From: Euonymus europaeus
Taxonomy: Eukaryota; Streptophyta; Magnoliopsida; Celastrales; Celastraceae
Reading direction: 5' to 3'
NCBI GenBank assembly: GCA_963580455.1
Contig: OY756965.1
Location: 21,426,902 to 21,490,901 of the forward strand
DNA length: 64,000 nt
The notes below the pieces were generated by a model. It was not told the origin of the DNA. It saw only the letters and a program-made list of their open reading frames with translations, and searched no databases. This document shows positions 53,640 to 64,000 of this stretch, one piece after another. The position numbers and the translations under genes were made by a program. The stretch's first letter is position 1. Each line of letters starts with the position of its first letter.

Positions 53640-53765
53640 GGAATCAGAACTCTGTTTGGATTCCTAAGGCAGTGTTGATTGATTATTACCGTTGTGAAGT
53701 TTAAACTTTAAAGTTCAATTTGCCTGGGACTTGGGAGAGAGACGTCGATTTTAACGCGGGAAAGT
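53640..53765 (-). repeat. third, degenerate copy of the TFIIS-like upstream segment
   Basis: GTGTTGATTGATTATTACCG, followed by a GAAG...AAACTTTAAAG stretch and GAGAGACGTCGATTTTAACGCGG, echoes the upstream flank of TFIIS-like copy 1 (GTTGATCAACTATTACTG ... CAGAGACGTTAATTTACGCGG, 34480-34550). No coding part is attached. This suggests a further, partly lost duplicate. Confidence 0.5.
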
Positions 53766-53870
53766 GTTTTTTATTTTTTTATTTTTGAGATTTAATGGGA
53801 AAAGTTTGGAAGGTTTGTTTTAAACTTTTAATATCCGACTTGGATAATAAGGGCAAAACCCGGCCAGTAT

Positions 53871-54330
53871 GTAGGGGTGTAATTGTGCCCAACCGAGCTT
53901 TGACATGTTCATGCTCGGCTCGGTTCAAATATGATAACCTCGAGCTCAACTCAAGCTGAAATTGTTGTTCGAATTCAGCTCCAATATCACTTAAAAGGGC
54001 TCGAGCTCGGCTTGTCAAATACTCGATTAATCTATAAACGAGTTGAGCTCGATAAACTGCTCGATAATTTGATCAAGCTAGGGCCCATTGTAAGAAATTC
54101 TTACCAAATTTATAAAATACTAAAAAAAATATCAAATTCTTATCAAATTAACTATTACACACATATATAATTGTGTGTGTATATATTTTTATATTATATA
54201 ATCGAGCCAAGCCTATAATCAAGTTGAGCCTACGAGCTAACTCAAGAGTCTTAAGGAGCCGAGTTTTAGGTTGCTCAAACTCGACTCATTTATGAGTCGA
54301 GCCACAAAATAAAGCTCAGCTCAATGAGGG
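53871..54330. repeat. dispersed GAGCTCGGCTCG-rich repeat, probable decayed MITE
   Basis: It begins TAGGGGTGTAATTGTGCCCA and is rich in GAGCTCG, CTCGGCTCG and CGAGCTC words on both strands (e.g. GGGCTCGAGCTCGGC near 54000 and GAGCCGAG near 54257). Repeats of this look, often starting TAGGGGTG and containing GAGCCGAGC, are common in plant genomes. I could not find a matching inverted terminus, so its class is uncertain. Confidence 0.5.
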
Positions 54331-55099
54331 AAAAATAGCATGGCTTGACGTTTTCAACATCAATTCTAACTTTACTTTTACTATACAGATCATACTTTTG
54401 ACTTTTGAGTACACAGAGGGAGATTTAAGCATGCTTAAATATTTGGAGCCACTTGAGGTTATGAAAATCGTCTGCGTTCATCAAATGTTTATATGCCCCT
54501 GCCCTATGTAATGCTGTAGGCCAGAGATATTTCATTCAAAATCAATAACATACGTAAAATTTCTTTATGTTTTTACTGACCATAAAATGAATGGTATCTG
54601 ATGATGAACAGAGCTACTGGAGGCAGTGTTGTGTTATTCTCCTTCGCCACCCAAATATCTTTCTTGACTAGTGGAGCAGATGGAGCTTTAATGAGAGTTT
54701 TTCTATATATGGGCGCCCTATGCAAATTTTTATATAAAAATTTGAGTATATTCATAATTCATAATTATTATATTTTTTGTGGAGTTTTTAACACTCATTT
54801 TCTATTTGAACACAGAAAAATAGTAAACATAGTGCACATATGGGCCACCCAGGCCGAAAGCACGGTCGGCCCAGGTTGAGTCCGCTATAATATTCATAAT
54901 TATTATATTTTTTTGGATGATGCGCGTTTATTATATTGTAGATTGGCTTCCTTAACGCGAGTTCTGCCACAGACGATCATAACTCTTCCTTGCTGTCTAA
55001 ACGACGCCGTTTATTTCCTTCTCTGTAGCCTACCTTCCCTCTTTTGACATAATCAAACCTAGAAAACTAAGAACACCCAGCGAAGGCTGAAAAGGATCT
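54331..55099. other. spacer and promoter region of the MPP-alpha gene
   Basis: No coding frame recognised. AAACGACGCCGTTTATTTCC at about 54998 is a near-palindromic motif often seen in plant promoters. Transcription of the MPP-alpha gene probably starts between it and the telo-box at 55100. Confidence 0.5.
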
Positions 55100-55108
55100 C
55101 TAGGGTTT
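55100..55108 (+). promoter_or_regulatory. telo-box upstream of the MPP-alpha gene
   Basis: CTAGGGTTT lies 27 bp upstream of the start codon, in the probable 5' UTR. Confidence 0.6.
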
Positions 55109-55134
55109 CAACAGTGAATAGTACAACCATAACT

Positions 55135-58100
55135 ATGTACAGAACTGCTGCTTCCCGCCTCAAGTCTCTCAAGGTCAGTGTACCTATCATCAAAATCCCT
55201 TAACTTTTCGCTTGCCTCGCTAAAAAAAACACCTGGTTAAAGGAATCATTTTGTATGATTGGTAAAAGGGGGCGGGATTTCTTCTGATTTTACCTTGCAT
55301 TTAGCATAAGAGCTAGAGCAATGGGCATGAAAAGTTCACTGTTTTCTCCCATGTCTGAAGTTTTTCTTTGGGAAGTAAATAGGACTTTGATGAGCGTTGT
55401 GGATGTAATAAGAGCAGATGTTGATTTCTTTTACTAGTGTTTTTTCTGAATTTAAGAACAGATCTCAGCCAATCTGATGCTTGAGTATTTTTTTGATCTT
55501 CTGTTTTTTATTTTTAATTCTCGGATCATGAACATGGTGAAATGAATTTACGTTCAACAAATTGAGTCCTGTATTGTCATCCTTTGTAACTGTAATATTA
55601 GATTAAGGGGTTTAATTTTATTTTTCCTTTTAAATTGGAAAGGTTCCTTGGCCTACTGGATGAATGTGTGTTCTTTCTTTTGATTTGATTGATTCTTTGT
55701 GTTTCCTCATCAGGCGTAGGTTAATTATCATTAATTTATGGTTGCAGACTCATATTCCCATCCAATAGATACCATTTAATTATATATGCAGGATGGTCTG
55801 GTTTTCTTTTTCCCCACCCTAAAAAGAGTCTGTCTGTTATTAGTCTAGAAAATTGATCGCTTGTGTGATGAATTTCATGAGTAATCTGAATAAATGAATT
55901 GCACTTAATAAATTTGATGACTAGGGCCGTGTGAGTAATTTGGGGGCCATTCGGTATGCGGCATCAACTGCAGTGGCTTCAAGGCCGACCTCGTCAGGGT
56001 TCTTTAGCTGGATGACTGGCGAATGTTCCAGTCCTCTTCCTCCTTTAGACAGGCCACTTGAAGGTGTTTCTTACCCGCCTCCACTACCTGACCATGTAAA
56101 ACCAAGCAAGGTTCAGGTTGCAACACTCCCAAATGGTGTTAGGATAGCCTCAGAGTCGTCACCGGTAAGTGTAGAATGCCATGAGCTCTTTTTGCTTTCT
56201 TATATTAATTCCCATTGTGAAGTGATTTCCTATTATCACTCTTCTTATGAGGTTTTGTTGTGTTTGGTTTATCAGAATCCTGTGGCCTCTATAGGGTTAT
56301 ATATTGATTGTGGTTCCATTTATGAGACACCGTTATCATGTGGTGCCACACACTTGCTGGAGAGAATGGCATTCAAGAGCACAAGACATCGCAGTCACTT
56401 CCGGATAGTGAGGGAAGTGGAGGCTATTGGAGGTCATGTTGCAGCCTCAGCCTCTCGGGAGCAGATGGGTTACACTTTTGATGCGCTTAAGACCTACGTT
56501 CCTGAAATGATAGAGTTGCTTGTTGACAGTGTGAGAAATCCTATATTCTTGGACTGGGAAGTTAATGAGGAGGTAAGTATTCCGTCTCCCCTTATTTCTT
56601 TTTAGCATTCAATTATTTAAATCCTTTTTTTGAGTTAACTTATATGTTTGTACAGTTGCAAAAGGTGAAAGCTGAGATTAAAGAGCTTTCTAAAAATCCA
56701 CAAGGCTTACTATTGGAGGCAGTTCACTCTGCTGCTTATACTGGTGCTTTGGCAAATCCTCTTTTGGCTACCGAATCAGCCCTGAGCAGATTGAATGCTT
56801 CAATTTTGGAGGAATTTGTTGCTGTATGGCCATGATTTTTTTTTGTCAATACGGCTTCAATCTTATGCTGCTATATACATATATTTCTTAGCTTTCAACG
56901 TACAGAGCAGTATAATTTTAGTTTTTATATGTGCCTATCTTGTTTTTATTATATGATGTTTAATGTGAAAAATCAGGAGAATTATACCGCTCCTCGGATG
57001 GTCCTTGCTGCATCTGGTGTTGAATTTGAGGAGCTTAAATCTATTGCTGAGCCACTTCTTTCGGACCTTCGTCATGTTCCACGCCCTCAAGAACCAAAAT
57101 CTGTCTATGTTGGAGGTGATTATCGTCAACAGGCTGACTCAGAGGTGAAAGTTATAATTATTAATTACATCTGGTTATTGCTCCTTTTTTCTTTGGCTTT
57201 TATTCTCCTCACAAGCTAATTTAACTTGTGTATTTGATTTTTGTGAGGCCAGAATACACATGTTGCTCTTGCTTTCGAAGTTCCTGGGGGCTGGCATAAC
57301 GAGAGAGAAGCTACCATCTTGACCGTTCTTCAGGTGCTGTGTATGACTTTTGCTTACTGATGTTTTATATGTGTGGAATAATTTCTATCTGATACATTCT
57401 TCTTGAAAGCTGGGGGGTTGCTTATTAATATTATTATCATTTTCTGATTTCTCATGCAAGCTCCATTTGTAGCACCCTTTCTGTTTTCTTTGAGTACCAT
57501 ACTGGAGTAGTGACTAAGAATCCTCTCAATTATGCAGATGCTTATGGGTGGAGGTGGCTCATTTTCTGCAGGTGGCCCTGGGAAAGGGATGCACTCACGA
57601 CTCTGTAAGTGAAGCACTTTTCTACTCTTTTGGTCACTCGATCTTCTATTTTATTTCTATTAGTGGTTGTCGGTATTCTTTTTTTTATCATATAATTGAT
57701 GCCCTTGTTTTATTTTATTTTTCATTTATTGTTTATATGCATTACGTTTTTCATTTATATTATTCCTTTTTTTTTAACTGTGAAATTATAACATAATACA
57801 TTTTAACGCAGACCTTCGTGTCTTAAACCACAATCCCGATTTTCATTCGTTTTCTGCATTCAACAGCATCTTCAACAATACCGGATTGTTTGGCATCTAT
57901 GCTAGCACTGTAAGTCCACATCAATTGCCCATGTAATTTTATATGGGATAAGTATCAAAAAAGCCCCCGAACTTTGCGTTTTGGGTCATTTTGGCCCCTA
58001 AACTTTTTTTCGGGCCAAAATGACCCCTCAACTTACAAGAATGGGTCACGTTAGCCCCTCGAGCCAATTTCCGTTAAATATTGCTGACGTGGCCGTTAGT

Positions 58101-61100
58101 TTGATGACGTGTAATTTTTAACCATTTGAAATGGGGCAAATGAGCCCCTGTACTCTGAAAAATGGGGCAAATGAGCCCCTGTACTCTGAAAAATGGGTCA
58201 AGTAAACCCCCAAAATTATGAAAAATGGTTCAATAATAACATTTTAGTTTCTATTTTCTAATAACAACATTTTAGTTTCTATTAAAGGGTTAATAATACA
58301 GATCGTGGGAGGACTTTTGCATCTTTAAAATCGGTGTACCAAAATTGTTAAAAATAATTTTGAAAAAAACCCCATAATATATAGTATTTAACATAATTAA
58401 CCATAAACCAATACATCGCAAATTATTTTGAATCTGGAGAAAGCCCACGCTAATGGGACATTTAAAAATTGTTTGGCTCTTGGGAAATCCATATTATTAT
58501 TCTAAATACTATATATTATGGTTTTTTTAAAAAATTATTTTTAACAATTTTGGTGCACTGATTTTAAAGATGCAAAGATCCTCCCACGATCCTTATTAAC
58601 CCTTTAATAGAAACTAAAATGTTGTTATTAGAAAATAGAAACTAAAATGTTATTATTGAACCATTTTTCATAACTTTGAGGGTTTACTTGACCCATTTTT
58701 CAGAGTACAGGGGCTCATTTGCCCCATTTTTGAGAGTACAGGGGCTCATTTGCCCCATTTCAAATGGTTAAAAATTACACGTCATCAAACTAACGGCCAC
58801 GTCAGCAATATTTAACGGAAATTGGCTCGAGGGGCTAACGTGACCCATTCTTGTAAGTTGAGGGGTCATTTTGGTCCGAAAAAAAGTTTAGGGGCCAAAA
58901 TGACCCAAAACACAAAGTTCGGGGGCTTTTTTGATACTTATATCTGTCTGTTTGAAAGTCAATTATTATATCTAAAAATGATGCTTGCAAATTATGTACA
59001 CACTCATGCTTAGATTATATTTAATTGAATTGGCTTCATTACTCGTCTAATTGGTATCTTAAGTTGACCATATAAGTGGCGTTTTGATGGTTTTAATAGA
59101 ATATTTGGCAGTGTTTCTTGTATCTAATCTTTTCATTCTGTGCTGATAGTTCTATGGCACTTTAATGAAGGACTAGATAAGATATATCCCATTGATTGAA
59201 GATTGGTCAACAGAAATTGTTACAATAATGGTCTTTACTGTCTTTATTCCCAAGATATGGTTGATGCAAGATATCGAGTATTAGGTTTTCCATTTTTAAT
59301 ATACTGTTAATACCTTTTGTTTATAGAAATATAGCAGCGCGTCTTTTGTTATTTACACTATGAGGACAACATGGACAGAACCATTTTCTATATAGGCTCA
59401 CAAAAAGCTCGTCCTCTGACTTGAAGTATGATATACAAAATTAACATTTATCACCACTAAATTACTTGCTATCTATATATACTAAATTAATTACTAACTA
59501 TAGATATGGTTTTTATCTCTACATTAAGCTGGAGAAGGAAATATTGCCATAGTTTCTGTGCTATAATGCTGGGATGTCAGAAATTGTTTCAGTAAGGGCG
59601 GGCAAATGTTACTCTTATTGTCATGACTCATCACTGATATTATACTAACCTTGTGATTGTTCAATTTATTGACTCAGAGTTCCGGCTTTGCTTCGGATGC
59701 AGTTGATATAGCAGCCGAAGAATTAATCTCAATTGCAACACCGGGAGAAGGTTTGCTCAAAATCTTTCTGATATATGTATTTTATTTTAATTGGCTGAAT
59801 CTGTTTCTGTAATAACTCCTGTTCTAAAGCCATCATACCTTATTTTTTGCGACAGTTGAAATAGTGCAACTTAATCGTGCCAAAGAGGCAACAAAAGCTG
59901 CCGTGCTGATGAATCTGGAATCTAGGGTAATTGCTTTCCTCTCTTAAACTATTCCACTTTCTCCTCCCTACATGTAATCCTTTTTGTAAAACTGTAATGC
60001 AGTTTTAGTTTTTTTATGTCTTTGCATGTGGTTCCCTCCTTTTTCTGCCTCGTTCAAGTTGGTGATGTTCTCATACATGTGGTTTAATTTTGTTTATCCT
60101 GTTGTTTCCTATTCCATAATTGGTGTGTGTATTTTTGCAGATGATATTGTCAGAAGATATAGGGAGACAGATTTTAACATATGGAGACAGGTACGTGCAG
60201 AGTTAGGACCTTTCTTCTGTGTTGAATGCTCATATTTTAAGTGTTTTACCTTTAGTTTCTGTTTGATTAAACATTCATCCTGGTATGGTATGCATGGAAT
60301 ACTAGTGTACTTATGTGAAGAAGTGTTTATGGTGCGATTGGAGTCTGGCTATGGTTCAAGTATTGTGGAGTAATAGAGAGACAATCACGGAATCTTGTTT
60401 GCTTAATAACTGTACACATCAAATTCTATAGTTTCCTCATTATCAAAAGCCAGATATTTTTGCAGCAATATATTCGATCAAAATTGTTTGGAATAATTTT
60501 GTAGATTGTTGTACCCTGATTTAATTATTATGTCATATTGTCATGACATGTCCAACCTCCTGGCCGGTAAATGGAGGAACAAGAATAAGATACTGTAATT
60601 CCTGTGAGCTTGACGACAACCATATCTGAAAATTTTGTTGGTCCTTTTCTAATGATTGAAGTGGGTTTTCTTTAGTATTTAACCCTGGTATTCTATTGCT
60701 TTTAAAGCTGAAGTCATAGTTCATGTAATGATCTGGACTTAATTGTATTAGAAGTACCTTATGCCTTTAAAAAGTCTCTGTCAATTCCCTTAAAATATAG
60801 TGCTTTGATAATTTCTTGAGGTTTTTTGTTGACAAAGGAAGGAAGGCCCCTTTCCCTGTATGATAAATTTATTTTTTCCCCCTTATATGCTTACGGCTTT
60901 TAATCGATTAAAAAGAAAGAGAAATACATCCTGTTACTTTAAATGTGATTTGTCCATTTGAAAATAAACGTAAATTTGTTCTCACTTTGCCTTTTCTGGC
61001 TCATTTTCAGGAAGCCGGTGGATCATTTCCTAAAAATTGTAGATGAAATAACTGTGAATGACATTTCAGCCATTGCACAAGAGATCCTTTCGACACCTCT

Positions 61101-61262
61101 ATCAATGGCATCTTATGGGGATGGTAATATTTTGCTGGCAAAGTCTTTCATCTTTGATTTAACCAACTCAGATCATGACTAGTATAATAGTATTTTTGTT
61201 CCTTCTTTGCAGTCACCAACGTTCCCAGCTACGAATCTGTAAACAGGAAGTTTCGTGGATAA
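55135..61262 (+). CDS. MPPalpha: mitochondrial processing peptidase, alpha subunit
   Basis: Non-catalytic partner of MPP-beta, which removes presequences from imported proteins. In plants both are core subunits of respiratory complex III in the inner membrane. I read 13 exons: 55135-55173, 55925-56164, 56276-56572, 56656-56823, 56977-57144, 57253-57333, 57538-57604, 57812-57909, 59678-59750, 59856-59926, 60141-60190, 61011-61123, 61213-61262. All phases join, giving 1,515 nt or 504 aa, the usual family length. The N-terminus [14 protein letters not shown] is an Arg/Ser/Ala-rich presequence. The M16 fold starts at about residue 75 ([14 protein letters not shown]). At residue 119 the zinc motif HxxEH of the catalytic subunit is replaced by HLLER, as expected for alpha. 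The substrate-binding glycine-rich loop is intact at about 335-350 ([19 protein letters not shown]). No defect seen. Intron 8 (57910-59677) hosts a foldback element. Confidence 0.97.
57948..58941. mobile_element. long foldback (inverted-repeat) element in MPP-alpha intron 8
   Basis: Two arms of about 440 bp (57948-58390 and 58502-58941) are near-perfect reverse complements around a loop of about 110 bp. The ends read ATAAGTATCAAAAAAGCCCC and its inverse. Arms carry repeated words such as GGGGCAAATGAGCCCCTGTA (twice in tandem in the left arm) and no protein frame. It looks like a long-TIR MITE or foldback element, possibly Mutator-like. I could not find a convincing target-site duplication (flanks TTTTATATGGG and ATCTGTCTG), so the superfamily is open. 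Confidence 0.88.
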
Positions 61263-61730
61263 TTAAAGACAATTCGGTTCAATCCTGCGATTAGCCTCTA
61301 GTTTTGGATATGTTCCTTCTTACAAGCCTGCTCTCTCTTTCTGACGGCTGTTCAATAAAGAAGAAAAAAATGGAGTGGTTGCTGCGAGATTGACAGAATG
61401 AGAAAGTCCATTTTATGTTCCGGTTTTGACTTCGGGTTTGCCTGGTCAACAGTTTATTCAAATATTGATGTAATATCCATCTCGTAATGAATATTTATCA
61501 TGGGAAAGTTTTGCTTGTATCTTGCTCCTTTTACTATTGCTGTAATTTCAAGGTGCAGAATTTTTCCCTATCTGGTAGAAAGACGTCGTATCTGTTTCCC
61601 AATGTTGAACGACGTCGTGTTTGTTCTCTGAAATCGTATTAGTGAAGTACTTGTGCGTTTGTTGCAATTATCATTATCATAAACGATGTCGTATATCGTT
61701 CCCTCCACAGAAATATGTTGGGAATTTTGG
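61263..61730. other. MPP-alpha 3' UTR and spacer with ACGTCGT motifs
   Basis: The first 250 bp or so probably form the MPP-alpha 3' UTR. Beyond it, AGACGTCGTA (61581), ACGACGTCGTG (61610) and ACGATGTCGTA (61683) are three copies of an ACGTCGT-type near-palindrome within about 110 bp. They might be bZIP-type sites of the downstream gene's promoter (inference). Confidence 0.5.
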
Positions 61731-61815
61731 ATAAATGACCCCATCCGTAAAGATTTTTGGAGAAATGACCCTGTCCAAAAATTTCAGCAATTATGACCTT
61801 TTTAATGCGTTAAAG
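61730..61815. other. candidate transposon terminus upstream of the DUF1985 gene
   Basis: GGATAAATGACCCCATCC and GGAGAAATGACCCTGTCC are successive near-repeats resembling the terminal zone of a plant DNA transposon. DUF1985 genes are often carried inside Mutator-like elements, so a left end is expected near here. No inverted partner is visible inside the window. Confidence 0.3.
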
Positions 61816-61931
61816 TACCAAAATGCCCTTATATTAAAGACACGTCTTTTCCCACTGGTTTATTTAATTTGAAACAAAAACTCAAAAGACACCTGCAAGA
61901 CCTTGGTTGAAACTCTTCAAATTTTGGAGGC

Positions 61932-61938
61932 TATAAAA
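61932..61938 (+). promoter_or_regulatory. TATA box of the DUF1985 gene
   Basis: TATAAAA in GGCTATAAAACG would place transcription start near 61962. A short non-coding exon ends at 61988, before the donor GTGAGT, and an intron then runs to the acceptor at 62583, just before the ATG at 62591. Confidence 0.6.
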
Positions 61939-62049
61939 CGAAAGAACTCCTAGATTGCAATCGGCAAGTATTTCCGACTACCAACGAGGTGAGTTTGAGG
62001 CCCCTGAATAATTTGTTGTGTCTGTTATAAACTGTTAAGAGTTGTTCAT

Positions 62050-62545
62050 TATTGGTCGCGCCAGCGTTTAATTGGTTGTGCCTTCGTTTCAGTGTTTCAT
62101 TGATTTTCTTATATATTTTTCTTGTTGTTTCTTTTGAGATGTTCTTGCATGTTTTTGGCGAGGTTTTGCATGTTATTTTTTATGATGTTCCTGCAATTTA
62201 GTTGGTCGTGCCTATACTCTGACTGGTTGTGCCTGCGAGTGTTTGTCGTGCCAGTTTTTATTTGGTCGTGCCTATAATCTGACTGGTCGTGCCTGTGAGT
62301 GTACCTGAGGAGGTGCCTGCTTTATTGGTTGTGCCAGTAATTTAGTTGGTCGTGCCAGTTTTTATTTGGTCGTGCCAGTAATTTAGTTGGTCGTGCCAGT
62401 TTTTATTTGGTCGTTCCAGTAATTTAGTTGGTCGTGCCAGTTTTTATTTGGTCTTTCCAGTAATTTAGTTGGTCGTGCCTGTGAGTTTAACTGGTTTGCA
62501 TGATTTTAGCTGGTCGTGCCTTATAATTTAATTGGTCGTGCCTCT
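62050..62545 (+). repeat. GGTCGTGCC repeat array in the 5' leader intron of the DUF1985 gene
   Basis: About twenty copies of TTGGTCGTGCC or close variants (GGTTGTGCC, GGTCGTTCC, GGTCTTTCC), spaced about 15-40 bp. From about 62325 to 62480 a regular unit alternates TAATTTAGTTGGTCGTGCC and AGTTTTTATTTGGTCGTGCC. It lies wholly within the inferred leader intron (61989-62583). Confidence 0.9.
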
Positions 62546-62590
62546 GATGTTTCCTTATAATTTACCTTATGTTTTTAATGCAGATTTATA

Positions 62591-64000
62591 ATGGATTACC
62601 TCATTAAGGAGAATGATCATTTTCCTGCGAAGGTTACAATTTTTTCAAACATCTCACATGTTATTGGGCAAATAAGAGGTTCTTTGAGTGAGAATCAACT
62701 CGAGATGTTTAGAAAGACATGCTTCGGCATTTTTCTGGATGTAGTTGAGCTCTCTGTATCAGGACAGTTAATGCATCAGCTTCTTCTACGACAAGTTGAA
62801 TCCCAAGATGTTGATTTTGAAGATATTGGAAACAGATTGACATTTAAATTCGCCAACAGGATGACATCTTTTGGTATCACAGACTTCGCTCTAATTACCG
62901 GTTTAGTGTGTAGGGATGTGCCTGATATCTCTGCAATAGTTGATACTAGTGTACATAGGCTGAGGGATATGTGGTTTGATGATATGAAGATTATTCAGAG
63001 ACATCATTTGGAGCTTTGTTTCGATCGTTTGTGCAGAAGAAAGAAAGAGAAGCAGGTGGATGAGGAGGTGGTGAAACTAGCCTTGATTTATTTTCTTGAG
63101 TTTGTGCTAGTAGCTAAGGAACGACATAGGCCTATTGATAATCGGTGGCTCCAATTGGTGGACAATTTGGATGTATTCAACAAATTCCCATGGGGGACTG
63201 TGAGCTACCAACGTACTGTTGCCTCTCTTGGAGGAATAATGGTCAACCATTTAGATAGAAGAAAGAACAGACAAACGAAGAAGGAGCAATACTGCATTTA
63301 TGGTTTCCCTATGGTGCTCCAGGTATTGATTTGCTTTAACTGGTCGTGCCTGATTTCTTAACTAGTCGTGTCTGCTATTTAACTGGTCGTGTCTGGTTTC
63401 TTTTAAATGGTCGTGCCTTAGTTTTTAACTGGTCGTGCCTTAGTTTTTAACTGGTCGTGCCTGGTTTCTTTTAACTGGTCGTGTCTTAGTTTTTTAACTG
63501 GTCGTGCCTTAGTTTTTTAACTAGTCGTGCCTTAGTTTTTTAACTGGTCGTGCCTGGTTTCTTTTAACTGGTCGTGCCTTAGTTTTTTAACTGGTCGTGC
63601 CTGCTTTCTTTTAACTGCTCGTGACTGATTTCTTTTTCATCCAATATTAAATTATTTTAATCTAAATTCTGTTGTTATTTATCTTAGGTTTGGTCATATG
63701 AAGCTATACCTGTCATTGGTTCATTGTACGCCTCAAAAATCAAGGATGTGATTCCTCGATTACTTAATTGGAGTAGCTATCAAACTCCAAATTCTAAAGA
63801 ACTCTTACAAAATGTATTCCAACAAGACAAGGTAAAAACTTAAATATGCAAATATGCTTACTGTTTTCATATTTATGATGATTCTTTTGGACAAAATATT
63901 GAGGTGCTAATGATTGATAGTCTATGTTGCAATAGCTGCAAGTACACACTATTCTATCTGCAAATGGGATTGAGATGGAGCAGGAGTACTGGATCGACGT
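62591..64000 (+). CDS. DUF1985 domain protein, 5' part (runs off the window)
   Basis: Exons 62591-63322, 63688-63831 and 63936 onward join in phase. The first two give 292 aa and the third stays open to the window edge. Residues about 30-255 match the plant DUF1985 family: CFGIFLDVVELSVSGQLMHQ, LLLRQVE, ITDFALITGLVC, VVKLALIYFLEFVLVAKERH, then DVFNKFPWGTVSYQ and YGFPMVLQ|VWSYEAIPVIG. DUF1985 proteins are often fused to a Ulp1-type (C48) cysteine protease and carried by Mutator-like transposons; that domain, if present, lies outside the window. The biochemical role of DUF1985 is unknown. No stop or frameshift so far, so it may be intact. The start ATG follows the leader-intron acceptor by 7 nt. 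Confidence 0.85.
63339..63615 (+). repeat. GGTCGTGCC repeat array in coding intron 1 of the DUF1985 gene
   Basis: About a dozen copies of AACTGGTCGTGCC(T) or variants, spaced about 18-26 bp with T-rich spacers such as TTAGTTTTTTAACTGGTCG. The array lies inside the intron 63323-63687. It has the same core motif and orientation as the array in the leader intron, but different spacers. Confidence 0.9.

Noticed and set aside
58822..59013. 63-residue frame in MPP-alpha intron 8
   Set aside because: It starts within the right arm of the foldback element and runs out into intron; no similarity recognised.
60026..60373. 115-residue open frame within the MPP-alpha gene
   Set aside because: It reads through the intron before exon 11 and past its donor; only 60141-60190 is coding in the spliced gene.
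62050..63615. CRISPR-like array of regularly spaced short repeats
   Set aside because: This is a plant nuclear gene; the repeats are 9-12 bp with low-complexity spacers of uneven length inside introns, unlike CRISPR repeats and spacers.

Overview
The window is nuclear DNA from a flowering plant, most likely a eudicot. It is AT-rich, its genes have many short exons with GT-AG introns, its proteins belong to plant-specific or plant-typical families, and plant LTR, LINE, SINE and MITE relics fill the spaces. I cannot name the species.

Layout from left to right. (1) 1176-10541, minus strand: a complete 16-exon gene for a p300/CBP-type histone acetyltransferase of the HAC1 class (about 1,739 aa by my splicing). 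(2) 12.5-16.6 kb: a transposon graveyard, with a 5'-truncated L1-type LINE that still has its target-site duplication and A tail, a second LINE RNase H fragment on the other strand, and a SINE-like copy. (3) 16840-28329, minus strand: a complete 12-exon Enhancer-of-Polycomb-like gene (EPL1 type, about 454 aa). Its introns carry a decayed RTE-type LINE, a textbook non-autonomous hAT element with a perfect 8-bp duplication, and another SINE-like copy. (4) 29747-32655, plus strand: a CHUP1-like coiled-coil gene broken by at least one in-frame stop and one 2-bp frameshift. (5) 33315-34343 and 52359-53384, both minus: two paralogous intronless genes for TFIIS-like proteins lacking the C-terminal zinc ribbon. 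(6) 37225-51722, between them: a very young tandem array of a non-autonomous Ty3/gypsy-like LTR element (LTR-internal-LTR-internal-LTR, exact 6,101-bp period), flanked as a whole by the 5-bp duplication CCTCG. (7) 55135-61262, plus: a complete 13-exon mitochondrial processing peptidase alpha gene (504 aa) with a roughly 1-kb foldback element in intron 8. (8) 61932 to the right edge, plus: the 5' part of a DUF1985 gene, a transposon-associated plant family, whose two introns are both filled with copies of the motif GGTCGTGCC.

The strongest observations are as follows. The array's middle LTR is a left/right mosaic of the outer LTRs, in the order expected from a single unequal crossover. The array's internal region has no gag-pol but carries a TATA-equipped antisense ORF encoding a small coiled-coil protein. 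The TFIIS-like pair keeps open frames despite losing the catalytic domain. HAC1 and EPL1, two histone-acetylation genes, are direct neighbours. I see no operon-like or defence-type system; the novelty here is mainly in the mobile DNA.

All exon borders come from manual splice-site reading checked by phase continuity, and nothing was searched or aligned by computer.
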